Shown in pieces: positions 36,012 to 46,880 of a DNA stretch of 64,000 nucleotides. The translations under genes and the position numbers were made by a program. Below the pieces are notes generated by a model. It did not search any database and had not been told where the DNA came from. It saw only the letters and a program-made list of their open reading frames with translations. The stretch is taken from NCBI GenBank assembly GCA_012932865.1, contig SAXG01000012.1, forward strand, positions 744,001 through 808,000, given 5' to 3'. Within the stretch, counting starts at the first letter, position 1, and every line of letters begins with the position of its first letter. Source of the stretch: Amylostereum areolatum (lineage: Eukaryota; Basidiomycota; Agaricomycetes; Russulales; Stereaceae).

Positions 36012-37028
36012 ATGGCCGCCCCCTCCGCCTCCACTTCTCTCTCCGTCACTGTCTCCCACGCGATCGCCTACATCACTCGGCCTCTTCTCCTCCGTTCCTC
36101 TACCGCCACCATCCTCAGGCTCCAGGTTGCCCTCGAGGCAAGCTTGATGGCCCATTACGCGTCCTCTTGGGTTCCCTCTGAGCCCCTGCGCGGCTCCGGT
36201 CGTCGCTGCATGACCCTGTCCCCCACGGCCAGCCCACCGCGTCCTTTCCACACCGCGTGCAAGGCTGCCAACGTGGATTGGGCCGACTGGATCGCCGCCC
36301 TCGGCGGTTTCGAGTTCGACTTTTTTGTCGACCCTGGCCGCGTGTCCATTCGCATCAGCCGTTGGACAGCGGGCCCCTTCAGCCAGCTTGTCACCGTGTG
36401 GTCGGAAGAGCTTGCTAGGACCGTGGCGCAAGAGGTCCAGCAGAGCATGGCCAAACCCGCTGCCCTCCCATTGACCCCCAACTTCGTCGAACGCCTCCGC
36501 GAAGACGATGAAGAGGAGGAAGAGGAGCTTTTCGCGATGATCGCTGACGAGATCCGTCAGCCTACCTGGATTACCCCCGTCCTCGATCAATTCCCCACGA
36601 TCCCTTCGAAGGCGGCCTCTCCCGTGTCGTCCCTTGCTTCTTCTCACTCCCGCTCCAGCTCGACCTCGTCCAAGTCGGACTTCTCCTTCTTCTCCGACAA
36701 CTCGGACGCTGTTTCCGTCACCACCGCGGCATCGTCCTCGTCAGACTCGTCGAAGATGTCCCGCCGGGAGCGACTCCGTCTGGCACGCATCCACGTGGAT
36801 ATTTCCAAGAAGGAAGTGACGAACTACGACGGCGGCAAGACCACCGTCCTCACCGGCGGCGTCATGCTTGGTGCCCCATGTGCGCCGGCACCGGCCAGGA
36901 TTCAGCGTACGACCTCCTCGGTCAGGCCTTTGATGGCGCCTACCCCCATCAAGTCTGTCAATGGACCCATCGTGAGGCAGCCTCTGGGCCCCTCCGCCAC
37001 CGGCTTCTGGCGCACTCGCCGCCTGTGA
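36012..37028 (+). CDS. BTG/Tob-family antiproliferative-domain protein
   Basis: Intronless frame of 338 residues. In animals BTG/Tob proteins bind the CAF1 deadenylase of CCR4-NOT and restrain proliferation; a similar role in fungi is inference. The N-terminal 130 residues form the domain: VTVSHAIAYITRPL, ILRLQVALEASLMAHY, WVPSEPLRGSGRRCMTLSP, ANVDWADWIAALGG and EFDFFVDPGRVSIRI. Next come a short acidic run (DDEEEEEE) with LFAMIADEI and a serine-rich disordered part. The C-terminal segment is basic and proline-rich (SRRERLRLARIHVDISKKE, GFWRTRRL end). The start is the first ATG after the CT-rich leader. A 214-codon frame on the opposite strand here is only its shadow, produced by the high GC content. 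Confidence 0.88.
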   Translation: MAAPSASTSLSVTVSHAIAYITRPLLLRSSTATILRLQVALEASLMAHYASSWVPSEPLRGSGRRCMTLSPTASPPRPFHTACKAANVDWADWIAALGGFEFDFFVDPGRVSIRISRWTAGPFSQLVTVWSEELARTVAQEVQQSMAKPAALPLTPNFVERLREDDEEEEEELFAMIADEIRQPTWITPVLDQFPTIPSKAASPVSSLASSHSRSSSTSSKSDFSFFSDNSDAVSVTTAASSSSDSSKMSRRERLRLARIHVDISKKEVTNYDGGKTTVLTGGVMLGAPCAPAPARIQRTTSSVRPLMAPTPIKSVNGPIVRQPLGPSATGFWRTRRL

Positions 37029-38104
37029 AGACGCGTACCATTGCGCTCTTCCCTTCCCTTCCTTCGACCCTTCTCACGCCCATTGACGACATAGTCGGTG
37101 CTGTGCACTCGACGTCTTCACTCACGCAAAACCCCAATGAACTTGCGCTCACGCATGGACCCAGACACTGCATTCTCCCATTCTCCCACTGTATAGCATA
37201 CGCATCGACTTACCTCTAATCCTTTGTAGCCTTTTATCCCCTCGCTTTTGACTGTCTTACCAGCTGACTGGAACTGTGTAGCATTTTTTCCATCTTTGAT
37301 TCTGTTTTTTATCACTTGGTACTGTAGACCTAGCTAATTCGCTTTCACTGTGGTGTACCGCATTTGCTTTTTGCACTCTCATTTACCCCGTATATATCCC
37401 CACTGTATTGCTCTCAAATTTCAGCCTTGCACGGCCTTGGCTGTTCTCCCCACCCCGTCGTTCTCTGAGGAAGGAAAGTGCCAATGATAAGATGGTACTT
37501 ACCACGGCGAGGAAAGGTGCCGGTGAGGAAGGACTTGAATCGAAGTTAGCTGACTGATGTCTGATTTTAGGGCCCCGCGCGGCGCGATCACGCGTCATGC
37601 ATCGAAGCCGAACGCGGCGGCTCCACAACTGCGTATACAGCACTCCGCTCAGCCGCTAATCTGGATTTTTCAGGACTTTCCGTATATTCGCACGATGTGT
37701 CCAGCTTATAGTCAACCACCGCAATATTAGAGGCGAAAGTCGTGGGCGAAAGGGTCACCATCCATTTTGGCTTGATCTCTGAATTTCTGCTCGGTCTACA
37801 CGCGATTGAACTTATGGATGACCAGTTGCTAGTTAGCCCCTGGAGTGCATGACAGCTGGGACTGGTCCCTCGCTCGGGCTCCTGCGACGTCATTCGCAAT
37901 GGACTTGGGCCCCCTTGGCCTTGGTGCCCGAGCGTGGTGTCAACTACGCACTCGGATACCCAAACCGGAATCGGCTCCATCTTGTCTGGAATAAAAGCCT
38001 GGCTGTCTTCGTCTTCAGCTCATCCAACTCGTCGTCGCTCTCCACCGCCTCCCCAAAAATTTCTTTCTCGCCGTCGTCCTCGCCCTCTGCATCTGTCCGT
38101 CGTC
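37029..38104. other. BTG 3' region and promoter of the small gene
   Basis: The first few hundred bases after the BTG stop are T-rich and look like 3' untranslated sequence. A 130-codon frame on the - strand (37980-37588) lacks known motifs. No gene is supported. Confidence 0.4.
37990..37997 (+). promoter_or_regulatory. TATA-like box of the small gene
   Basis: AATAAAAG lies 108 bases before the start codon at 38105 and is followed by a CT-rich leader, the arrangement expected of a fungal core promoter. Support is positional only. Confidence 0.35.
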
Positions 38105-38311
38105 ATGGCCCATTCCGTTCAAACTCAGAAGCAGCGATACTCTCAGGAAATCGCGGAGTACACCCTTCGTCAATGGCAACTTGCTCGCCAATCCCTGGAG
38201 GCTGTGAAACAACGCCAGAGCCAGTCTCACTCCCCGATCCCTTCCGAGACCGACGACATTGCCAATGCTCGTTCCAACTCGCGCTCGCAGTCCCGGCTCG
38301 TCGCTGGTTAG
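38105..38311 (+). CDS. Small glutamine/serine-rich protein, 68 residues
   Basis: Starts MAHSVQTQKQRYSQE, with an amphipathic helical segment YTLRQWQLARQSLEAV, then a polar QSQSHSP and SNSRSQSR tail. I have a vague memory of similar short proteins in mushroom genomes but can give no function. It follows a good leader with a TATA-like box. The last codons read VAG-stop, but a GTTAGT donor overlaps the stop and an acceptor near 38376 could instead give an end of DNGL, so the 3' end is uncertain. Frame is intact. Confidence 0.5.
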   Translation: MAHSVQTQKQRYSQEIAEYTLRQWQLARQSLEAVKQRQSQSHSPIPSETDDIANARSNSRSQSRLVAG

Positions 38312-38524
38312 TGTCCGCTCATCTCCGCACCTCTTCATCCATTTTGTTGTTCGGTAGATGATATTGCTCACTCTAGACAATGGCCTGTAGCTCCCGCTAT
38401 CCTTTTGTCAAAGGCATACTTCTAGCCGCCATACCCCCTCCGGATCTCTCCATCTCACGGTAGGCTCGTCAGTTGACATGATGATTCTTTCACGCTTATC
38501 TTCTACTTATTCTTCTCCCAGCTA

Positions 38525-38565
<41 letters not shown>

Positions 38566-39375
38566 ATCATACACCATCCTGTATTTCTCCGCATTGCCAG
38601 TTAACTTATAAAATCTCTCCACCCCCTACTGCTCGTTCCAACCCGAGCGTCATAATCATGAGTCACGCCATCTCGCCGTACTCAATCCCCCCTCTTTCCA
38701 TGTACTATTACTTCTCCCTTCCGGAATGTAACCATAGATAGTCTGTCGTCGAATTCAACGAAGGGGTTGTCGGTTTCCCCCGCTCCCTGAACTCTAGACA
38801 CCTGGGCGCACAAAATTACGTCGAAAAGTGGGAGATAGGTCTCGCCACGCTACATGGATATCGTTAACTGTCTATGCGGAAACATTCCGGAGGGGTCGAA
38901 ACTTGTGGAGGTATCTGTGGATCCACTACGCTATCTCCAACGCTAGCGGGCGCCGGGAGGCATGCGTAGCCCCATACACCCGTTAAAATCGAAGATGTGG
39001 CTACCGCCGTGTTCCATTAATTTCCGAAAGACACCCCACATGTCAGCCGTTCTCTGGAGACGTTGAGGGAGAAGCGGTCTCCAATGAGTGTTGGTGGCCG
39101 CACCTGGACACGATTGAATGGACGATATTGGAAGTCGAACATACAATGCTATTTTACACGGCGCGGATGATTCACAGATGACGCCTGGTGACACCGATGA
39201 GCATGCCCCGCACATGGGGTGTTATGTCTTCAGTCGTGTCGAATGTAATGACGGATGCTTGAAACAATACACAAAGATACAACGGGTCGTCTGATTGAGG
39301 TTGGGTACGATCTACACACATACTGCAGAATACATGAATAAAGATGGCCCGGCAGACGAGCGTAAGTACTCACCG
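38312..39375. other. Intergenic region with poly-C run
   Basis: Contains the 38-base C homopolymer at 38527-38564 and otherwise no recognised gene. A 90-codon frame on the - strand (39215-38943) has no known motif. Confidence 0.45.
38527..38564. repeat. Homopolymer run of 38 C
   Basis: Thirty-eight consecutive C, directly after GCTAAA and before GATCATACACC. A pure run this long is rare in fungal unique sequence and its true length is unreliable in most sequencing data. Confidence 0.95.
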
Positions 39376-41317
39376 TTAATACATGTCCCAGTCGTCCCAC
39401 ACGCCAAGATAGTCATCATAAACATGATCCTGCTCCTCGGCCTCGTCATTGTATTCCCCTTGGTCATAATCCCACTGGACAATCTGAACAACATCTTCCA
39501 ATTCCTCAACCCAATCTCGCTTGATATCGCATGCCTTGATGCGGAGTTCATACAGGCGCAAGCCGTAATCTTCACGCTCCCCGAGCCAATTGGGAAGACG
39601 GTTGATAAGTTCCAGCTCGGGGGCGTCGTCGTCGAAGGACGCGCCAAAATCGACGTCATGGATGGATATCGATTCCAGTCGTGGCATGAAAAGCATCATT
39701 TCTTCCTCTTGTTCTTCTTCGTCTCCATCGACTTCCTCCGTGACCCGGGGCTCATTGGCAGGTAGATCGATTGGTCGTACTAGGCAAGGGAAGAATGAGA
39801 CCGTAGCCCACCCACGCAACTCCACCACCTCGATTAAAGTAGATCGTTTGAATAGATCATACCAAACATGGTCCTTCCACATACTACGGTTTATTCCGAC
39901 AGCGAGCGCGCCGAGTTTCTCCAGCGGTAAGGATCCAACTATGTCCCGGACAACGTCGGAGGCAGAACGTGTAGACGTTGGTATGGTGAAACGTAGATCT
40001 AGAAGGGGGTTCCCATTGGGAAGGAAGGAGATGTGGGGTTCACGACGGCTCCGATGGGCCCAGCTATCCCAAGCCGTCACCTCGGCGACTCCAGTAGTGT
40101 GCATTGAGTCGAATGGCACGGATGCCCTGCAGAGGGAAATGGGATGCCCAGCAACGCATGCATCCTGTGGAGATCGGCAGGTGCGTCTTGTGCGAACGAG
40201 CAAGTTAACTTGACTCGGACTCGGGAAGGTATACGAAGGCGGTTCAGAACTTCGTATGAGGTGCGCGCGGGGCCCTGGAGGTCTATCTGTGATAGATGGG
40301 GAAGGGGAATGACACTTTCTGGATGTGGCGCACTCCATAACGGTAGGCAGTCCTTCAGAACGAGCTTCTGGAGAAAATGCATCCTGCTCAGACCCCCCAT
40401 GATGTCAGAAACTAGGAATGACGGTGGTGTGGACGCCGACGAGGTGCCAGGTCCTAGATCTATCTCCAGAAGAGTGAGATTGTTAAGAAGGGTGGAGGAC
40501 CAGGGGATGGTGAAGCCACGAAGAACCAGACGGCGAAGTTTTGGCGCATTGTTTGCGAAGAGATGCGCGGGAAGAGGCAGTGTGGAACCATGTGAAAGAG
40601 GATACGGTGATATTTGAAGGCACTCCAAGTAAGGGGCCCCTGACGTGCTTTCTTGTAGAACATTTTGTATGGATGGGAGAAGTCCAGGTAAGGATCAATT
40701 CCTTGGTGTGGTGAATGTGGTTGGGGATGAGATGGGCTTCGGTAGATGCGCCGACAGAGTTACTGAGCCCCTTGCGCACAGAGATAGGTGCATGTTTGGC
40801 ACGTTCCAGAAACCACTTCGTCCATCTGTGGCCAAATGCGAAAGGTATCTCTGTCCAGAGCCGGGGCTGTGAGAGGGCGACTTGTCTCCAATGACCGCAA
40901 ACCTGGGTGACAACGATCCACTCGAGAGGAGGACGACCTGCTGAGGAATTGTACGAAACTGCCAGTGGCGGGCCGGGGTCCTCCATGCGGATCTCGAAGA
41001 CATAAGCCAATATTTCAGGAGGTAGGGAGGCGATGGGCGAAAATGAGTTTCTGCGAGACTTGAGAGTGCATAAGAGATGTTGGATTGCCCCGACGTCATC
41101 GTCAACCGTCCGGCGAGCATCGTCAACGATCTCGTGGCTGCTCAAAGGGGCGATACCTTCGGTTAGCACTAGACGAGAGCGAAGAGCAAAGGTCCAATAA
41201 TCTTGTGCACTATGATACAATGGGTCAGTGCTCGGCGCCTCAGCTTTGATTCTAATCACGTCTGTACACTCACGAAGTCAGTCGGTGATCCCCCCTGTCT
41301 ACAGTATCTAGTGCCAT
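39376..41317 (-). pseudogene. F-box protein gene, frame broken (copy 1)
   Basis: Start at 41317, a 47-base first exon, an intron with GTGAGT donor, then an exon reading SAQDYWTFALRSRLVL. An F-box follows: FSPIASLPPEILAYVFEI, then WIVVTQVCGHWRQVALSQPRLWTEI. F-box proteins link substrates to SCF ubiquitin ligases. After HHTKELIL the frame shifts by one base near 40690; the correct continuation PSIQNVLQESTSGAPYLECLQ lies in another frame. It continues through KLRRLVLRGFTIPWSS and SRMHFLQKLVLKDC to about 40200, where a further shift is needed to reach VAEVTAWDSW and the acidic end at 39376. The order of segments matches the paralogue at 41906-43771 throughout. Either a decaying gene or sequence error; both copies are affected. 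Confidence 0.75.
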
Positions 41318-41341
41318 GTAGATCTACTACTAGCAGTCGGT

Positions 41342-41592
41342 GTTCAAGCTTCAAGCTTCAAGTGCTCGCTTCAAGCCCAACCCTGAAGCTGAGGTAAGTT
41401 CCCAAGTAACCTGATTCGCACATATACTAGTACTCACAATTCAAGCTTCAAGGCCTTACTGTACTGCTATACGGAGTCAAGAAACAGAAAGATTGAATGG
41501 CGGGACTACCCGAGTCACGACCACGTGATGCATACCCGAAGCCTCCAGGTCGGTTCATAAAGATTGAGTATTTCAGTCGGCAAGCTTCAAGT
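41342..41592. repeat. CAAGCTTCAAG short repeats between the F-box copies
   Basis: The word TTCAAGCTTCAAG occurs as a tandem at 41342-41361 and singly near 41440-41453 and 41580-41592, with TTCAAG variants between. The 588-base gap between the two F-box copies is otherwise without coding signal; it includes the promoter of copy 1. Confidence 0.6.
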
Positions 41593-41905
41593 TCTGACAA
41601 TCTGACCCTTATTTGCGTATATGGGTCTCTCTGATACGACCCCGCTTCGATCATTATTAAGGGAGCGATGTTCTTTTATGTTGCATGATGATACTAGTGG
41701 CATTGGTACAATTCGAACCAGATGGTCATTTACGAAGACAATGTGTAGGAACAAGCATTGACTTGAGCCGCTCTGGGTGCGTCAAAAGATTGGCATTTCG
41801 CACCACACAACAGATACCTGAAAAACACCAAGCGGAATTACAAGGAGAAATATATGAGTACGTGTGAAAATCGACATTACAGACGATAAAACTCACCGAT
41901 TAATA

Positions 41906-43771
41906 TCATCCATCGATCGGTCCATACTCCTCCTCCGGCGGAGGGGTGGCATAATCGCCTTGCTCCCCATCCCACTCGACATACACAACGTCTTCCAGCT
42001 CCTCATGCCAGTCTTCCATGATGTCACACGAACCTATGCGGAGTTCCTCCAAGGTACGCCACTATTTTCGCGCCTCGTGAGTAGATCTAGAAGACACTCA
42101 TGAAAGGGAAGACAAAATTCGGGGATATCGCTAGCAAACGCGCCGAAGTCGATATTATTGACGGATATCAACCGGAGTCGTGGCATGAAAAGTGTTGCAT
42201 TTCGCCCTTCGCTGTCCTCATCTTCAATTATTTCCTCGGTTAATCTGGGTTCGTTGAGAGGATCGATTGGCCGCCCGAGGGACGGGAAAAATTTGAGTGT
42301 CGCCGATCCATACAGCTCCACGACCTCTACTAGCGTGCATCGCTTGAATAGGTCGAACCAAGAGGCACGGCTATCCCAACTACGATCGACCTCGACAGCG
42401 AGGACGCGGAGATCAGCCAATGGGAAAGAACGAGCGAAGTTTTGGATGAAGTCAGAGGGAGCAGAAGCACGTTGTGGGATCGAAAAACGCAGGTTTAGAA
42501 GGGAATCTGCGTGATGAGGAACGAGAAGGGACCCTCGAGGAATCCAGGTATCCCAAGCTGTCACCTCGGCGAGATATCCTGATGCCCTGAGGCAGAGGGT
42601 ACGGATACCACACGCATCCTGGAGGGTAAACGGGAGAGAAACATTGCGTTTATCCTCTCGAGGTCCGCGAGCGGATCTTGTACAGACGAGGCGAATGAGC
42701 AGGTTAAGTTGATTTTAACCTGAGATGGTATGAAGGCGATTGAGAAGTTCGTACGATGTACGCGGGGGACCTTGGAGGACGATCTGCGCTAAATGGGGAA
42801 GGGAGACAGCATCATCTGGGTATGATGCGTTCCATGTGGGCAGGCCGCCAACCAGGGTAAACTTCTGGAGGAAGTGCATCCTACCCAGGCCAGTCATGAT
42901 GTCAGAAAAGAGGAATGAGGTCAATGGACCTGGTGCTATGTTGATATCTAGCACTGTGAGATTGGTAAGAAGAGTGGAGGACCAGGGGATGGTGAAGCCG
43001 TGAAGGGTGAGACGACGAAGTTTGGGCGCATTATTAGCGAAGAGACGCGCAGGAAGAGGTAAGGAGGGGACTGGAAGAGGACTGGGTGCTATTTGAAAAC
43101 ATTCCAGATAGGGAGCCCCTGACGTGAGCGTTTGTAGAGCATCTTGTATGGATGGTACAGATCCAGAAAGGACCAGTTCCTCGGTGTGGTGGAGGTGGTT
43201 GAGGATGAAGTCGAATTGGGAGGACGGGTCGACAGTGCCACCAAGCGTCTGGTGTAAGCGGATGGGTGCATGTTTGGCGCGTTCGAAAAACCGTTCCGTC
43301 CACTTGGGGCCGAATGTGAAGGGAATTAGGGTCCAAAGTCGAGGCTGTGATAGGGCGACTTGTCTCCAATGACGGCAAACCTGGGTGACAACGATCCACT
43401 CGAGAGGAGGGTTATGACTACCCGAACGATGGTAGTACCACCTTGGGTTCTCCATGTGGATCTGGAAAACATAAGCCAGAATCTCAGGAGGTAGGGATGA
43501 AATGGGGGAGAAGGCGTTTTTGCGAGACTTCAACGCGCACAAGAGGTGTTGAACTGCTTCGAGATCTTCCTCGACCGTCTGACGAGCATTGTTGATAGTC
43601 TCGGCGCTGCTCAACGGAGCAACGCTTGCAGTCAAAGCTAGACGAGGACGAAGAGCGGAGGACCAGTACTCTTGTACGCTACAGTAGCACGGATCAGCAC
43701 TGCTATCCAAAAACGGGGACTTTATACACTCACGGAGTCGGCTCATGCTGCTCAAGGTTCTCTTCTGCCAT
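41906..43771 (-). pseudogene. F-box protein gene, frame broken (copy 2)
   Basis: Paralogue of the gene at 39376-41317, in the same direction. Start ATG at 43771 (MAEENLEQHEP), first intron with GTGAGT donor, then VQEYWSSALRPRL. The F-box reads FSPISSLPPEILAYVFQI and is followed by WIVVTQVCRHWRQVALSQPRLWTLI. The long frame runs on through HHTEELVLSG and KLRRLTLHGFTIPWSS to a TAA at about 42715. Past it the homologous protein continues in shifted frames: INLTCSFASS, then CLRASGYLAEVTAWDTW, then near 42054 another shift to LEELRIGSCDIMEDWHEELEDVV. At least three breaks cannot be explained by introns of normal size. Confidence 0.75.
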
Positions 43772-44348
43772 ACTAGTATGATACTACTAAACACTAGTGG
43801 ACGTTCCCTTTCGGCCGCTTCATCAAAGCATGCAGTCGATGTGAGAGCTTGAAGTCTTCAAGTTGCATATGTGCTCACGGTTTCCTTTTAAGACTGTCAA
43901 GTTGAGGGTGTGCTATGCTGGATGATTTTGGCAGTGGCCGTGTCGCAACGCCAAGGTGCCGAGAAAAGTGCATGATGAGTCGGGGCCGACGTATGGATTT
44001 GAGCTGACCGCTGCGCAAGCTACAGCTTGGAACGAGCTGTGTCTGGGAAGCTCGTTGGGATAAGATAGGATCCAGAGGACAACGTGGTGGCGTGCCAACG
44101 TAAGTAAAAGGGCCGTTGTGGTTGGGCAAGTTGAAAGAGCTTGTCACCGAGGATCTTATCATATCACGGACATGGCAGCGGATCACTTACGACCGATCCG
44201 CTTGGCGCCCGCTCGCACTCTTGCCTGGGCCAGTGCCTACATCTTCCCCAGCGCGTTCGTTCATCCTAACCCTCGATAAATCCCGACAGGCTCAAAAACT
44301 CTCTCTCTTCTCCGCGACACCCTCCTCACTTCTTCCCGCTCTTTTCCA
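43772..44348. other. Divergent region between F-box copy 2 and biotin synthase
   Basis: No gene recognised. A CGATAAATCC segment near 44275 is the nearest TATA-like word before the biotin synthase start. Short TTCAAG words recur near 43855. Confidence 0.35.
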
Positions 44349-45957
44349 ATGCTCCGCCTCCGCCTTGCACCCCGTTTCCCCGCCCAGGCGCGTTCTCTCG
44401 CGACTCACGCTTCCCCAACCGCCTCCGCTCTCCCGACACGCCATGACTGGTCAAGAGACGAAGTTCAGAAAATCTACGACACTCCCCTTCTCGAGCTGGT
44501 CCTTTCGCGCTGCCAGCGTCCACAGACAATATCACGATCCGAGCAAGATCCAACTATGCACTCTCATGAACATCAAAAGTGGGTCGTTGCCGATCTATCT
44601 CCGTGTGTTTCTCATTGTCTCTGCCATATACAGCGGGTGGTTGTAGCGAGGACTGTGAGTTTCGCACCGCCGTTTTCAACGGATAGCTCTGTTTATGGCC
44701 GCATTCGACAGGCTCGTACTGTTCGCAGTCATCCCGATACTCCACTCCGACTCAAGCCTCCAAGCTTGTATCGATCGAGCCTGTACTTGAGGCTGCGCGC
44801 AAGGCCAAGGAAAACGGTAGCACTCGTTTCTGCATGGGCGCAGCCTGGAGAGACCTTGCAGGCCGCAAGAGCGGATTCAAACGCATCCTGGAGATGGTTC
44901 GCGGAGGTCCGCAAGATGGATATGGAGGTCTGCACGACTCTTGGCATGTTAACCCCCGATCAGGCGCAGCAGCTTAAAGAAGCGTAAGTGTGCTTATCCG
45001 CCTCACTGCTTATCATCTAATAAGTGGCGAGTCGTAGGGGGTTGACCGCATACAATCACAACCTCGATACAGTCAAGAGAGTTTTATCCCAAGGTCTATT
45101 GTCTCTGATAATTCCAATCATGGACTATCCTGACGAGCTCGCGTTCTAGGTCATCACCACCCGAACTTATGATGATCGCCTTGGACACAATCACTGCCGT
45201 GCGGGAAGGCTGGGATCAGCGTCTGCTCTGGCGGTATCATTGGCCTCGGCGAGGCAGACACTGACCGCGTGGGTTTAATCTGGGAGGTCTCCTAGGTTCG
45301 TTATCCCTGACACATGAGATGTGTCGCGTATTCACCCGGATCAGCATGCCTGAACATCCAGAATCGTTCCCGGTCAATGCGCTAGGTCCCTATACCCGGA
45401 ACACCTCTGGAGGGGAACGAGGTCATCCCTGTAATTTTCTTTCGTCCGTTCGTCATGCTCATGCCGGGCGATGTAGCCGATAAACCACCCTACTTTGCTC
45501 CGTACGATTGCCACGGCAAGGATTGTCCTGCCGACCACCATCATCCGCCTAGCCGCCGGTCGGCAAACCTTGAGCGAGAATGAGCAGGCGATGTGCTTCA
45601 TGGCTGGGGCAAACGCTGTCTTCACTGGAGAACAAATGCTTACCACCCCATGTAAGCTCTTCCTTTCTTGATCCGTACATCAGCCGTCTGAGGTTTCATC
45701 GTAACAGGTTCCCCGTGGGACGAGGTTGGTGCATTGGTATGATTGGTCGCTTCTGTACTAATTCTCACCTGCCTAGGACTAAGGCTATGATGTCACGCTG
45801 GGGTCTGGAAGGAATGGCGAGCTTCGAACAGAAAAGCGTCGCGAAGAAGGAAGGCGCAAAACTTGGTGGCGTTCCTGTTGGCGCCACGGCCCTCTTGGAT
45901 CGGAGCCGGAGGACGAAGTCCTACCCGGCACGCAAGTTCAATTACAGACATGAGTAG
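44349..45957 (+). CDS. BIO2: Biotin synthase (BIO2), frame broken by single-base insertions
   Basis: Radical-SAM enzyme that inserts sulfur into dethiobiotin in mitochondria. The start [22 protein letters not shown] is a mitochondrial presequence. Then come [42 protein letters not shown], and the cluster motif assembled over introns as [16 protein letters not shown], giving the CxxxCxxC that binds the 4Fe-4S cluster. Later parts are [69 protein letters not shown] and [19 protein letters not shown]. To read these as one protein, about seven single extra bases must be ignored: near 44501, 44903, 45071, 45183, 45208, 45385 and 45780. Every one is a +1. Such a pattern in an otherwise well-conserved enzyme points to sequence error more than decay. 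Confidence 0.85.
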
Positions 45958-46880
45958 AGTGAGTACTCCGTGTTCCTATTATCACGCTAGCTTACATACC
46001 TTGCAGAGTGCGTTTTGCAGTGCTCAGAATAGCATATGATGTACTTTAGACGACCTGGATAGAAAGGACCTTGGTGATACGGGGCTACGGGGCTGTGAAT
46101 GTTGAGTGCCGTATACAGAACCTTCTTTGGCAGATTTGCACTCTCGTGGAAAATTGCCTTATTCGCACTTTTCTTTCCCCAATGCGGGGTTCGCCCCGCC
46201 AGCTCACGATGAGGTTCAAGAAGCGAATCTGGAGAGAGTTTCACGCCAATCGGCCTCCGAGTGAAGACGTACTCTAATCTTGCATTTCTCTTGCGTTCTA
46301 GGAGAGTCGGATGCCCGTCGTGTCCTGTACGCTGCATGCGACCTGCACTCGGACGGTTTCCCTTGCGAAAGACGTGACATCACCGCGGATTGCTTGTCTT
46401 CCTCGGAACCAAAGCCGTGCGCGATGTCCATTCACGCCCTCGTTATAGGCATGACACACACCATTTCGTCGTCTGGGTCCAGGGAGAGTTCCGACCGTGC
46501 TTACGGTCTGGACCATAGGTGGAATGTCGTCGCAGGCCTGTTTCCAATGCGGCGGTGAGGGGAACAACGCGCCCTTCAGCTTCCAAGAGAGCGCCCTTGG
46601 ATGTCGGTCAGAGCCACAGCGGTGTCGCGGGAGCGGCAGTGGATCCGTGACACCGTACGCTTCTTCCAGCACTTGATGTAGACCGACAGCCGTGGGGTGG
46701 GGCCAGAGTATTCACAACCACAGTTCTCTCCAACTTTCTTTCTCTTTCTTTCTCTTTCTATTCGCCCCGTGATTAACTACAGGCGCTGTAAGGCTCCTCC
46801 CGGTGTTCCTCATTATGATCTTTATCCGCGCATATATCTGGCGTCACCCCACTCCAGCACCTACCATGACTTTCTGTCCG
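45958..46880. other. Intergenic, nothing firmly supported
   Basis: Several open frames of 70-125 codons exist on both strands but I recognise none, and neighbouring genes show frame errors, so a broken gene could be hidden. A CTTT-rich tandem tract lies at about 46733-46761. Confidence 0.3.

Noticed and set aside
36003..36647. A 214-codon frame on the - strand opposite the BTG gene
   Set aside because: It is the shadow of a GC-rich coding exon; the + strand frame has the conserved BTG domain.
39376..43771. A transposon explaining the tandem F-box copies
   Set aside because: No terminal repeats, target duplications or transposase-like coding were seen; ordinary tandem duplication is enough.
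46298..46672. A 124-codon - strand frame
   Set aside because: No family recognised, and the surrounding sequence has frame errors, so the frame cannot be trusted.
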